From positions 4,814,146-4,835,047 of the forward strand of contig BFEA01000032.1 of assembly GCA_003427395.1 (NCBI GenBank): 20,902 nt of DNA, given 5' to 3'. Source of the DNA: Chara braunii (lineage: Eukaryota > Streptophyta > Charophyceae > Charales > Characeae). Below the pieces are notes generated by a model, which made no database searches, was not told the DNA's origin, and saw only the letters and a program-made list of their open reading frames with translations. This document shows positions 1 to 8,803 of this stretch, piece after piece. Both the position numbers and the translations under genes were made by a program. Each line of letters begins with the position of its first letter. Within the stretch, counting starts at the first letter, position 1.

Positions 1-700
1 AGCTTGAGAGTGCGCACCCATGCGCGCCCAAGCTTGATATTGCTGCTAGAGTGCGCGCCCAAGCTTGAGAGTGCGCGCCCATGCGCGCCCAAGCTCGATA
101 TTGCTAATAGATTGCGCGCCCATGCGCGCCCAAGCTTGATGTTATTGTTAGAGTGCGCGCCCATGCACGCCCAAGCTTGAGAGTGCGCGCCCATGCGCGC
201 CCAAGTGTGATATTGCTGTTAGAGTGTGCGCCCATACATGCCCAAGCTTGAGAGTGCACGCCCATGCGCTCCCAAGCTCGATATTGCTGTTAGAGTGCTC
301 GCCCATGCGCGCCAAAGCTTGAGAGTGCGCGCCCATGTGCGCCCAAGCTTGATATTGCTGTTAGAGTGCGCGCCCATGCGCGCCCAAGCTTGAAATTGTT
401 GTTAGAGTGCGCGCCCATGCGCGCCCAAGCTTGAGAGTGAGCGCCCATGCGCGCCCAAGTTTGGCATTGCGGTTAAAGTGCGCGCCCATGTGCGCCCTAG
501 CCTGGAATAGCAGTTAAAGTGCGCGCCCGTGTGCGCCCAGACCAGATATTGCTATTAGAGTGCGTGTCCGTGTGCGCCCTGGCTGGATATAGTTATTTGA
601 GTGCGCGCCCATGTGCACTTGCACTGGATATGTGTGCGCCCAGACTATATGCTGTCGTTTGAGTGTGAGCCCTTGTGCGCCCGAGCATAGGATTGCTAGC
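1..700. repeat. Tandem satellite of alternating 30-bp and 41-bp units
   Basis: The window opens inside a tandem array. Two unit types share the start AAGCTTGA and the end GAGTGCGCGCCC followed by ATGCGCGCCC. The long unit (41 bp) carries an extra 11 bp, TATTGCTGTTA, which the short unit (30 bp) lacks. Clean short units lie at 61-90, 173-202, 244-273, 315-344 and 427-456. Long units lie at 91-131, 132-172, 203-243, 274-314, 345-385, 386-426, 457-497, 498-538 and 539-579. The unit at 30-60 is a long unit missing its last 10 bp. From about 457 only long units remain, and they become increasingly diverged until the array fades near 700. Many units contain a HindIII site. The minus strand stays open over parts of the array only because the units lack stop codons; I do not regard it as coding. 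Confidence 0.93.
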
Positions 701-891
701 TGAGATGATTTGCCATCATGCTCCCGCTGATTTACTTCTTTGCTGATCAGCAACACCTCATGCACATGATATCTTCCCTCGCACGGGGAGCATTGGCAGT
801 TCAGTCCCTGCACAGATGACGTGGCTCAGTCTAGCCCCAGTACATTCAACATTTGTGACTGGTCCCTGTACATGAGATGTTCTACTGATCA

Positions 892-1200
892 GTTGCTGTT
901 CAGCCGGGCCCTTCAGGCGGGCTTACTTGAGATTGTTGCTGTTCATCCGGGCCCTTCAGGCGGGCCTACTCGAGATTATTGTTGTTTAGCCGGGCCCCTT
1001 CAGGCGGGCCCACCTCTCGAGATTGTTGCAGTTTTCAGCCAGGCCCCTTCAGGCGGGCCCTTTCTTATGAGATAGTTGCTGTTCAGTCGGGCCCATTCAG
1101 GCGGGCTTTATATTGAGTTGCTGTTTAGCCGGGCCCATTCAGGCGGGCCCTATATCGAGTTGCAGTTCAGTCAAGCCATTCAGACAGGCCTCCACATTGA
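892..1200. repeat. GC-rich tandem repeat, about seven units of 42-50 bp
   Basis: Seven consecutive units start with GTTGCTGTT or a close variant: 892-934, 935-977, 978-1024, 1025-1074, 1075-1116, 1117-1158 and 1159-1200. Each contains a GCCGGGCCC block, a short TTCAG spacer and GCGGGCC, then a variable AT-richer tail ending in GAGATT or TTGA. The repeated GGGCCC palindrome and the complementary GCCCG/CGGGC blocks would let each unit form a short hairpin. The last unit has lost most of the GC block. The repeat ends about 50 bp before the broken coding region. The plus-strand open frame over 821-1075 is a by-product of the repeat. Confidence 0.9.
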
Positions 1201-1247
1201 GTTGTTGATTGCCATCTGACAGGTCTTGGAGGGAGTATTTGCATTAG

Positions 1248-2324
1248 AGAGCGTGCATTCCATCCAAGCTGGCCCGACATCGTGAGACTACCCCTAAGTG
1301 GGGTAGATTGATTGAGAGATTCTGCTANAGACATGCGGGACATNAGAGTTCCACTATNAGGGCTAATGAGTCCTCGACCTCGAGACACACGCTCGTGATC
1401 ACCTACTNGGTGAAGGGGGCAGAGACGGGAGTGAAGGGCACCACATACGACAGGATTGCGAATTACATATTTCGCAGGGAGGGCTATTGGAGGGACAACT
1501 GGCTGCACGTGGTGTTTCCTCGCGTACCTCCAGCTCCTGGGGGTGTGCTTTTCGATTTTGANGGATGCAACCCCAAGCCCCTTAGCGAGCCCCGCANCAA
1601 GGAGAAGAGGCGGAAGGACNACCGGATCTAGAGAGAGATNACCAGATCCGGAGTCCCAATCACTACGTGTGCCCCGAAATCAGAGANAGATGAGTCNGAT
1701 TTGGAGCCCTNCTCTGTGAGTNACCTTGATCTTGGCGATTATTTCGACTNGGGTACTCANAGGGGCTGAGTTCGTGGACGACGACAGGAGTGCTAGAGAC
1801 CAGTGAGCGGAGACGTCGGAGGGCGACATTGAGGAGGATCGCACATCTTCTTGCACAGTATCTTCTTGAGGGTGATTGACTCCTACATGTCAGACGACCC
1901 TAGGTCTGAGACAGTTATTGGTNCCCCAAGAGGGGAGGGTCCGGTCCCATACCTCGGAGATGGCTATAGTCATTTGGTCGGGACNGACTTTGCTATGCAG
2001 NCTTATCGAAAGCCTCTTTACGGAGATCGCTTTCTCGAGGTTTCCTACATCTACTCTGGTGGNANAGGANGTATTGAGATATTGATTGGAGCTGCAGGCG
2101 ATATTATTCTTGCGGAGGAGCTTTATCTCAGGAGCGTCGCAGACGAGGAGATGACTAGATGCATGGCCTATATCTGCAAGATTGATCCAGCAACGCCTCT
2201 CGACATCAACTACGTGGTCCCAGATTCGATAGCCACGCGAGTTCTCAATAACGAGGCGCCAGATATGGAGTGCCAGACAGCAACACTTACTCACGAGGGG
2301 GTACCACTTATTATCATTGATTGA
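1248..2324 (+). pseudogene. Broken coding sequence of unknown family
   Basis: The stretch reads like decayed protein-coding DNA, but I do not recognise the family. One frame is open from 1248 to 1628 and includes the segment IFRREGYWRDNWLHVV, a proline-rich PRVPPAPGG and a basic KEKRR tail. An in-frame TAG follows at 1629-1631. The same frame then continues to a TGA at 1767-1769 with an acidic segment (DESDLEP, LDLGDYFD). A neighbouring frame continues about 1770-1860 with more acidic residues and a TGA. The original frame then resumes to a TGA at 2322-2324, giving a 157-residue ORF with plausible composition (PYLGDGYSHLVG, YRKPLYGDRFLEVSYIY, ILAEELYL). Twenty N bases are scattered over 1328-2070. 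It could be a multi-exon gene, but I see no convincing splice sites, so a pseudogene or degenerate repeat-family protein is more likely. No transmembrane segment or catalytic motif is evident. Confidence 0.5.
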
Positions 2325-2852
2325 GGTTCTCTCTTTTTAATCACTATGATGTATTACAACATTATTATTTGTTAGTGACTGCAGCCCTCCAATGCCTGCT
2401 TCCTGCATACTCTGTGTACTACTCTTCAGTCTCGTATCTCTGGTCATACTCTTGCAGAGTCTGGTTTCTGGTTTTCTCATTTTGTCAGTGTCAATTGCTC
2501 TACGATGCATGTTTGTTATTTTTCCTCCTTATTTTATACATGTTACACTCAAGGCAGCTTGAAGGACTCCTGAATGATAGGGACTCTGTTGACCTTGAGT
2601 CTATCCTTATACGGGGTCAGGTGCAGGCGATAAACCTGAACACCTCACTCTAAGCCGTGTCGCCGCTGGCAGGAGGGATAACCCTAACTACTCGGCTGTA
2701 TGATAAAGTGTGACTGCCTCTGAACACACCTCTATTTTTATACCTATCAAAAATTCTGCGTGACAGCCTGCCAGTCCTTCAACCCACTGAGCTCGATCCG
2801 GGGAAGGATATCCAACCAGACCCTTGAAGAAGTGGGGGCGCGACAGCGTGAT
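2325..2852. other. Intergenic stretch without recognisable gene
   Basis: An open frame over 2321-2653 is rich in Leu, Tyr, Cys and Ser because the DNA is pyrimidine-rich. It has no recognisable motif, and I do not call it a gene. No RNA gene or clear repeat is seen up to the start of the next repeat block. Confidence 0.6.
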
Positions 2853-3394
2853 CCTACGGGCAGCTACCGGTCCCGCATTTTTCAAAGAATCTGCCACCGC
2901 CCCCCAAAGTGTCGTGTCTGCACCTGCCTGCATTTTTCGAATTTTCCAACGACCAAACGAGCCTGAATCAACAACCGGTATAACGAAGGACGATGAAAAT
3001 GTCTCGGGGGGAAATGTCTTAGGGGGGGAAACGCAGCCCGTCCCTTTTCCACTTTTCCAGCCTGTCGCTGCTTTGCCACCGTTTCGACCATCGCGAAGTC
3101 CCACGGGCAGCTACCGGCCCCGCATTTTTCAAAGAAATTGCCGCCAGCCCCCAAAGATCCACCCTGCGCTACGTTGCCACCGTTTCGACCAAAACCTCGC
3201 CCACGGTCCCACGGGCAGCTACAGATCCCTCATTTTTCAAAGAAACTGCCACCACCCCCGAAAGTGTCGTGCCTGCACCTGCCTGCATTTTTCGAACCTT
3301 CCAGAAACCAAACGAGCCCGAATCAACGACCAGTATAATGAAGGATGATGAAAATGTCTCGGGGGTAAGATGTCTCCGGGGGGGGAAATGCACC
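2853..3394. repeat. Three related imperfect tandem copies (two long, one truncated)
   Basis: Copies begin at 2853, 3100 and 3208 with C(C/T)ACGGGCAGCTAC, followed by CATTTTTCAAAGAA. The first (2853-3038) and third (3208-3394) run in parallel for about 185 bp. Both contain CACCTGCCTGCATTTTTCGA, AACCAAACGAGCC-type sequence, GATGAAAATGTCTCGGGGG and a final G-run. The middle copy (3100-3155) keeps only the first part. A separate motif, TTGCCACCGTTTCGACC, occurs twice (about 3074 and 3174) between the copies. Apparent ORFs on both strands restate these repeats and are not conserved in frame between copies. Confidence 0.85.
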
Positions 3395-3948
3395 CCTGTC
3401 GAGCTGCGAACTCGGTATGCCTACAATTTCGCACAGGGGAAAAGTCGGGTATTACGCACAAGTTGGGCGTTGGGACTGGGTATAGCGGGTATTCTCATCT
3501 TTCAGTGGCGTACAAATGAAATTTTTCCTTTTTTTTCTTTTGGAAAGATAACAATTGGCCGCAAGGTCAATTACCCAACTTAGGCTAAGGACTTGAGACA
3601 GGGGGGCAAGTGTCACTAACAGGTTGAGCCAGTCCAATGCTCAATTTTCAACCAAGGTGCAACTTACCGCGACCTTGGAATGACGTTCAGGTACGTGCAT
3701 CCTGTGGTGGAATAACTCCACGATTTTACAAAATCCTTTTGTCGTTTTTTTTTTTGGTCAAAGAAATGGGGTAAAATTCACGATTGCTCAAATACAATGC
3801 CCCCTACCCTACTTGCTTTCGATTGAGCTATCTACCCCATACGGATTGGGGCAAATGATAGTTCAACGGTTCATTGGTAAGGTGACGCGAATTCCAGACT
3901 GAAGGTCACAGTTACTGCTATGATTGTCTGACATCTGCTCTGCCTTCC
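3395..3948. other. Unannotated stretch
   Basis: Mixed-composition DNA with a few T-runs (about 3530 and 3745). I see no gene, tRNA-like box pair or repeat that I can support. Confidence 0.6.
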
Positions 3949-4310
3949 CATGACTGTGCTCTATGGCTTCCATGGTTGTCGTGCAGGCCCATTACAACAA
4001 CAAAGTCCTTCACGTGTATGAGGGCGCCCATGGTCTGAAAAGTGGGGCAGATGCATTGACAATATTGTTGGTAATATCTGCTATATGTGTCCATATCATG
4101 CTTGATGGCCTCCTATAGTTTAAAAAGTCGGTCATGTGCATTACAACTATGTGTGTCCTTCGTATGTATGCGGGCGCCCGATGGTCACCTGAGTCGGGCA
4201 CGTGCATTAGCAATTTCTGCGGTCACATTTGCTCTACTTTTTCATGATCGTGCTCTATCATGATGGCCTCTCATGGTGGAAATGTTGGGTAAGTGCATTA
4301 CAACAATAGT
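3949..4310. repeat. Old tandem repeat with a period of about 150 bp
   Basis: Three diverged copies can be traced. A CATGA..GTGCTCTAT..GATGG-type motif occurs at 3949, 4092 and 4243, and ATTACAAC occurs at 3991, 4140 and 4297, giving spacings of 143-157 bp. A GGGCGCCC(A/G)ATGGT-type motif appears in the first two copies (about 4022 and 4171). Divergence is high, so this is an ancient duplication series. No coding capacity is apparent. Confidence 0.75.
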
Positions 4311-5463
4311 AGTCGTGAGGTCAGGTTGGCATCACGAATCTCAATCGCGCCTCCCGTGTCGGAATGTCATACCACCTATTCAGGGTAGCGAATCATTTTA
4401 TTTTTTTCTTATGGGGAAAAGTAGAGAAATCCATTATCAAAGTACAAGACTATGAGGCCGGGAATCTTCACAAACAACCCGGAAATAATTAGTACAATGT
4501 GATATTTCCCCAACTTTATTTTAGTCGAACAACTTACCAGCTTAGTCCATGCTAGTTGTGTTGCCACCAGTTCACTCGAGCACTTTGATCTTCGTTGCTA
4601 ATATCCTATCAACTATCATATGTTTGAAACAACACAACAAACCCTTCCGCGCAATTCAGTCTAATTACTCAAACACAATATGTAGGTCTAACACAACCTG
4701 GAGGGCGACCACCCTTCAATTGGCAATCCTACCTCGATCTCAACCTACCAATAAAAGAAAGAACCCAGAGTCCCCACAAAACATCTAACTACCAGTCAAT
4801 ACCACCTTCAACCTGCCGCTAACCTCCCGTGGCTAAATGTAAACCGAGTGTCCTGGTATTGGTCTTTAACCTAGTTCATCCAACGACAAAATTCCAACTT
4901 CCCCTCAGGGCCCACTGTTACCGACCAATTGGGGGATTTTCCTCGACCCCACGTTCTCATGAACCACCTAAACCCTTTCCCTGTTGTTAAACTACAATTG
5001 TTCCTCAAACTCCAATCTGCCTTGATGTATTGCCTAAGCCTAGAAGGAGTCATCCCCTTCACTTCCATATTTGGCCACCAAATCATTAAAACACCCACAA
5101 TTTTATTTTTTTTTCCCATCACGCTCGTAAAACGAACATTAAAAATTGCTCAACTAAAAAAAAAAAAAAAACACATCATTATTCACAAAAAAAAAAGTGT
5201 TATCGTTGAGCTACCCAAAATCAACGGTGTAAGTGGTACTTGGCCCCATATCAAGTGTCTCATTTCCTATTATGAAGACTTTTTCCAAAAAGTAACTATT
5301 GAATCACAACTTTTAAAGCATCGAGCCACCTACCCCGGACACCATCGACAATACTATTCAGGAGTTAACCAATGTGAAACCATCAACTTCCCATCCAACT
5401 TCTGCCTACGATTCTTTTTTTCTCCCTTTTTTTTTTAAAACAACCTAAAGTCCCCAACCCAGG
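4311..5463. other. Unannotated stretch with A/T homopolymers
   Basis: AT-leaning sequence with poly-A runs at about 5156-5171 and 5188-5198 and a poly-T run at about 5430. The minus-strand frame 4871-5122 has a fairly protein-like composition (RLRQYIKADW, GKGFRWFMRTWGRG), but it has no family I recognise and no continuation on either side. It could be a fragment of a decayed gene. I annotate nothing firmly here. Confidence 0.55.
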
Positions 5464-5562
5464 CACCACCTGGGTTAGAGGTCGCCCAGGGCCGGATCCA
5501 CAGTCGATTCGGGTTGAGCACCACCCAGGTTGGAGACCGCCTAGGGCCGGATCCAGTCTATT
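5464..5562. repeat. 55-bp two-copy tandem duplication
   Basis: CACCACC starts two copies at 5464 and 5519. Each continues through a GGTT-AGA-GCC segment to AGGGCCGGATCCA and a short tail. The copies differ at scattered positions, so the duplication is not recent. Each carries a BamHI site within GCCGGATCC. Confidence 0.85.
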
Positions 5563-5784
5563 GCGACAACTAGCTGCCCTGTTTTATCACTCGTGGTTAA
5601 TGGACCCGAAAAAATTCACCGAGCCTAGCAGCGAAGCTTGTTAGCGAAAGGTTACCGAATTTGCTAAAACAAGTTAGCAAAATCAGTGTTTAGGTTTGGT
5701 GAAGACAAAATGTATATTTATGACTTCGAGTTTTGTGAACACCAAAAAGTGGTTTGGAGATGTAACTTACTAGTTCTAGGAAGT

Positions 5785-7041
5785 TATATCCCGAAGTGTT
5801 TTTGGCGTTTCGCTACCGAAAACGCACTTCAGGATTTCGGTGTTCTGCTTAGTTTTTTTCCGGAGTTTTTTCCAGAAGTGTTTTCGATGTTTCGGTACCG
5901 AAAACACACTTCAAGATTTCGGTGTTTAATACATCATATCCCCAAGTGGTGTTTCAGTACAAAAAATGCACTTCAGGATTTCGGTGTTTTACTTTGACAA
6001 TTTCAGTGCTTATATCCCGAAGTGGTTTCGGTGTTTCGGTACCGAAAACGTGTTTCGGGATTTTGGTGTTTTACTTGGGTAATTTGAGTGCTTATATCCC
6101 GAAGTCGCTTCGGTGTTTCTGTACCGAAAACGCGCTTTGGGATTTTGGTGTTTTGCTTGCATAATTTGAGTGCTTATATCCCGATGTGGTTTCAGCGTTT
6201 CGATACCGAAAACACACTTCGGGATTTCGGTGTTTCACTTAGGCAATTTGAGTGCTTATATCTCGAAGTGGTTTCGGTGTTTCGGTACTAAAAACGCACT
6301 TCGGGATTTCGGTGTTTTAGGCAATTTGAGTGCTTATATCCCGAAGTGGTTTCGGTACCGAAAACGCACTTTGGGATTTCGATGTTGCATTTTAAGTGCA
6401 TATGTCCCGAAATCGTTTCGTTGTTTCGGTACCGAAAATGCACTTCGGGATTTTGGTATTTTACTTAGGCATTCTTAGAACTTATATCCCAAAGTTATTT
6501 CGGTGTTTCGGTACCGAAAATGCACTTCGGGATTTCGGTGTTTTACTTAGGCAATTTGAGTGCTTATATCTCGAAGTACTTTCGGTGTTTCAGTACCAAA
6601 AAGTTACTTCGGGATTTCGGTGTTTTACTTAGACATTTTAAAAACTTATATCTTGAAGTGGTTTCGGTGTTTCGGTACCGAAATGCACTTTCCGACTTCG
6701 ATGTTTAACTTAGGCATTTTGAGTGCTTATATCCCAAAGTACTTTCGGTGTTTCGGTACGGAAAACGCACTTTGGGATTTCGATGTTTTACTTAGGCATT
6801 TTGAGAGCTTATATCCCAAAGTGGTTTGGGTGTTTCAGTACCGAAAATACACTTCGAGATTTCGGTGTTTTACTTACGCAGTTTGAGTACTTATATCCCC
6901 AAGTGATTTTGGTGTTCCGGTACCGAAAACGCACTTCAGAATTTGGGTATTTTACTAAGGCATTTTGAGAGCTTATATCCCAAAGTGATTTAGGTGTTTC
7001 GGTACTGAAAATGCACTTCGGGATTTTGAGTACTTATATCC
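5785..7041 (+). repeat. Hairpin-core satellite array 1 (about 82-bp monomers)
   Basis: About sixteen monomers lie head to tail, with palindrome centres near 5813, 5896, 5957, 6038, 6121, 6203, 6286, 6354, 6428, 6510, 6593, 6675, 6755, 6836, 6920 and 7001. Most spacings are 80-84 bp, with shorter ones of 61, 68 and 74. The core contains ATCCCGAAGTG, then TTTCGGTG, the 14-bp palindrome TTTCGGTACCGAAA, and CACTTCGGGAT. The outer 11-bp arms are perfect reverse complements, so each core can fold into a nested hairpin. The usual linker is GGTGTTTTACTTAGG plus CAATTTGAGTGCTTAT. The first monomers have different linkers. The plus strand stays mostly open in rotating frames because stop codons are scarce in the monomer; I do not treat those frames as genes. 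Confidence 0.96.
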
Positions 7042-7558
7042 CAACAGAAAAAAATTCCAGAATTAACTAATCATTCTAGAGTAAAATTACATTCTAAATT
7101 CCAAATTTTCATTCCATCTTAAAAAATGTCATTCCAATTTTAAAATTTTTCGTCTTACTTGAAAACTTTTCTTCCAAGAATGGGGTATCCCTTCTTATTT
7201 GAACTGCATGCTAGAGATGAAATGTCTGGATGAGTTTATGAAATATTTTAATTGGACTGTCATTCTAAGTAAGGATTTTCATTCATAAATAGGTTAATCC
7301 AATCTAAATTAGACGATATTTGTTGTAGTATAATGAAAGTCTAATTAAAACATTTCATAAACTCATCCAGACTTTCATTCCATCTTGAACAAATAGATGT
7401 ACTTGGAAGGGAAAACTCATATTTAGACGGGAACTTATCAAATTAAATTGGAAATTTGAGAATTTGATGAACATTGAAATGATAATTTATAAATATGAAG
7501 AATTTTTTTTTATGGAAAAGTTTTTCAACTTTCATTTCTCATGAGAATTTTTCTGTTG
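7042..7558. mobile_element. Foldback (MITE-like) element inserted in the satellite
   Basis: This 517-bp AT-rich block interrupts the satellite in the middle of a monomer. It begins CAACAGAAAAA and ends with the reverse complement TTTTTCTGTTG. Internally, 7216-7264 and 7332-7380 are near-perfect reverse complements (three substitutions and two single-base gaps by my count) around a 67-bp loop. Weaker inverted similarity extends outward, for example TTCCAA..CTTCCAAG-type segments on the left matching their complement near 7400. Removing the block and one CC restores a monomer junction (TATATCC then TGAAGTGG), which suggests a 2-bp CC duplication; a 3-bp CCC/GCC footprint is also possible. It has no ORF, so it would depend on a transposase elsewhere. 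I cannot assign a superfamily: no TA, TTA or 8-bp duplication is visible. Confidence 0.78.
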
Positions 7559-8622
7559 CCTGAAGTGGTTTCGGTGTTTCAGTACGGACAACGTACCACG
7601 GAATTTTGATATTTTACTTAGGCATTTTGAGTGTTTATATCCCGAAGTAGTTTCGGTGTTTCGGTACCGAAAATGCACTTCAGGATTTTTAAGTGCTTAT
7701 ATATCGAAGTGGTTTCGGTGTTTTGGTACCTAAAACGTACTTTGGGATTTCGGTGTTTCGGTACCGAGAACACACTTCGGGATTTCGGTACCGAAAACAC
7801 ACTTTGGGATTTCGGTGTTTTACTTAGGCATTTTGAGAGCTTACATCCCGAAGTGGTTTCGTTGTTTCGTTACCGAAAATGCACTTCGGGATTTCAGTGT
7901 TTTACTTAGGCATTTTGAGTGTTTATATCCCGAAGTGGTTTCGGTGTTTCGGTACTGAAAATGCACTTCGGGATTTCGGTGTTTTACTTTGGTATTTTGA
8001 GTGTTTATATCCCGAAGTGGTTTCGGTGTTTCGATACTGAAAACGCACTTCCGGATTTTGGTGTTTAACTTAGGCATTTTCAGTGTTTATATACCAAAGT
8101 GCTTTCGGTGTTTCGGTACCGAAAATGTAGTTCGGGATTTTAGTGTTTTATTTAGGCATTTTGCGAAGTCAGATCCCGAAGTACTTTCGGTGTTTCGACA
8201 CCAAAAACGCACTTCGGGAATTTGTGAAGTCATATCCCCATTCCCGAAGTGTTTTCGATGTTTCGCTACAGAAAACACACTTTGGGATTTCGGTGTTTTA
8301 CTGAGGATGTTTTTGCGAAGTCATATCCCGAAGTGCTTTTAGTGTTTCACTACTGAAAATGCACTTTGGGATTTCGGTGTTTTACTTTTGTTTTTTTTTG
8401 CGAAGTCATATCCCTAAGTGCTTTTGGGGTTTCGATATCGAAACCGTACTTCGCAATCTCGGTATTTTACATAGGTGTTTTGTGAAGTCATATCTTGACG
8501 TGCTTTCGGTATTTCGGTATCGAAAATACACTTTAGGATTTCGGTGTTTTACATAGTTTTTTTGCGAAATCATTTCCTGAAGTACTTTCGGTGTTTTGGT
8601 ACTGAAAACACACTTTGGGATA
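7559..8622 (+). repeat. Hairpin-core satellite array 2 (same family, two linker types)
   Basis: This continues array 1 in the same orientation after the inserted element, with about fifteen cores. From 7559 to about 8160 the linker is the GGCATTTTGAGTG(C/T)TTAT type. From about 8160 to 8622 it changes to TTTTGCGAAGTCAT before ATCCC, a distinct subfamily. At 7725, 7760 and 7787 three GGTACC centres are only 35 and 27 bp apart, because linkers and outer arms have been lost between them. The final core has a right arm, CTTTGGGATATGAT, that extends its symmetry beyond that of internal monomers. The array stops at unrelated sequence near 8623. Confidence 0.95.
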
Positions 8623-8762
8623 TGATCTCATAAACCGGATCCGGACTCGACTCACACAATCATCATCACACACGTCACACAACAAGGAGGGGAATCATAT
8701 ACAGAAGAAAGGTTCTTCCAAGCGCATTCATTTGGGGAAGCAACCATAAAGGGGGGAGGGAC

Positions 8763-8803
<41 letters not shown>

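Noticed and set aside
2675-2690. CCCTAA near 2681 as a telomere-type repeat
   Set aside because: It is a single occurrence, not a tandem series.
4871-5122. Minus-strand ORF of 83 codons with protein-like composition
   Set aside because: I recognise no motif, and there is no extension or conserved neighbour. It is kept only as a note in the stretch description.
5686-8556. Many plus-strand ORFs of 60-113 codons with recurring peptides such as FRCFGTENALRDFGVLL, suggesting a repeat protein
   Set aside because: The 82-bp monomer is not a multiple of three, so the same DNA is read in rotating frames. The openness comes from a scarcity of stop codons in the monomer, not from one conserved protein.
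5785-8622. CRISPR-like array because of hairpin-forming repeats and variable linkers
   Set aside because: The linkers are themselves repeated families rather than unique spacers. No cas-like genes are present and the context is eukaryotic.
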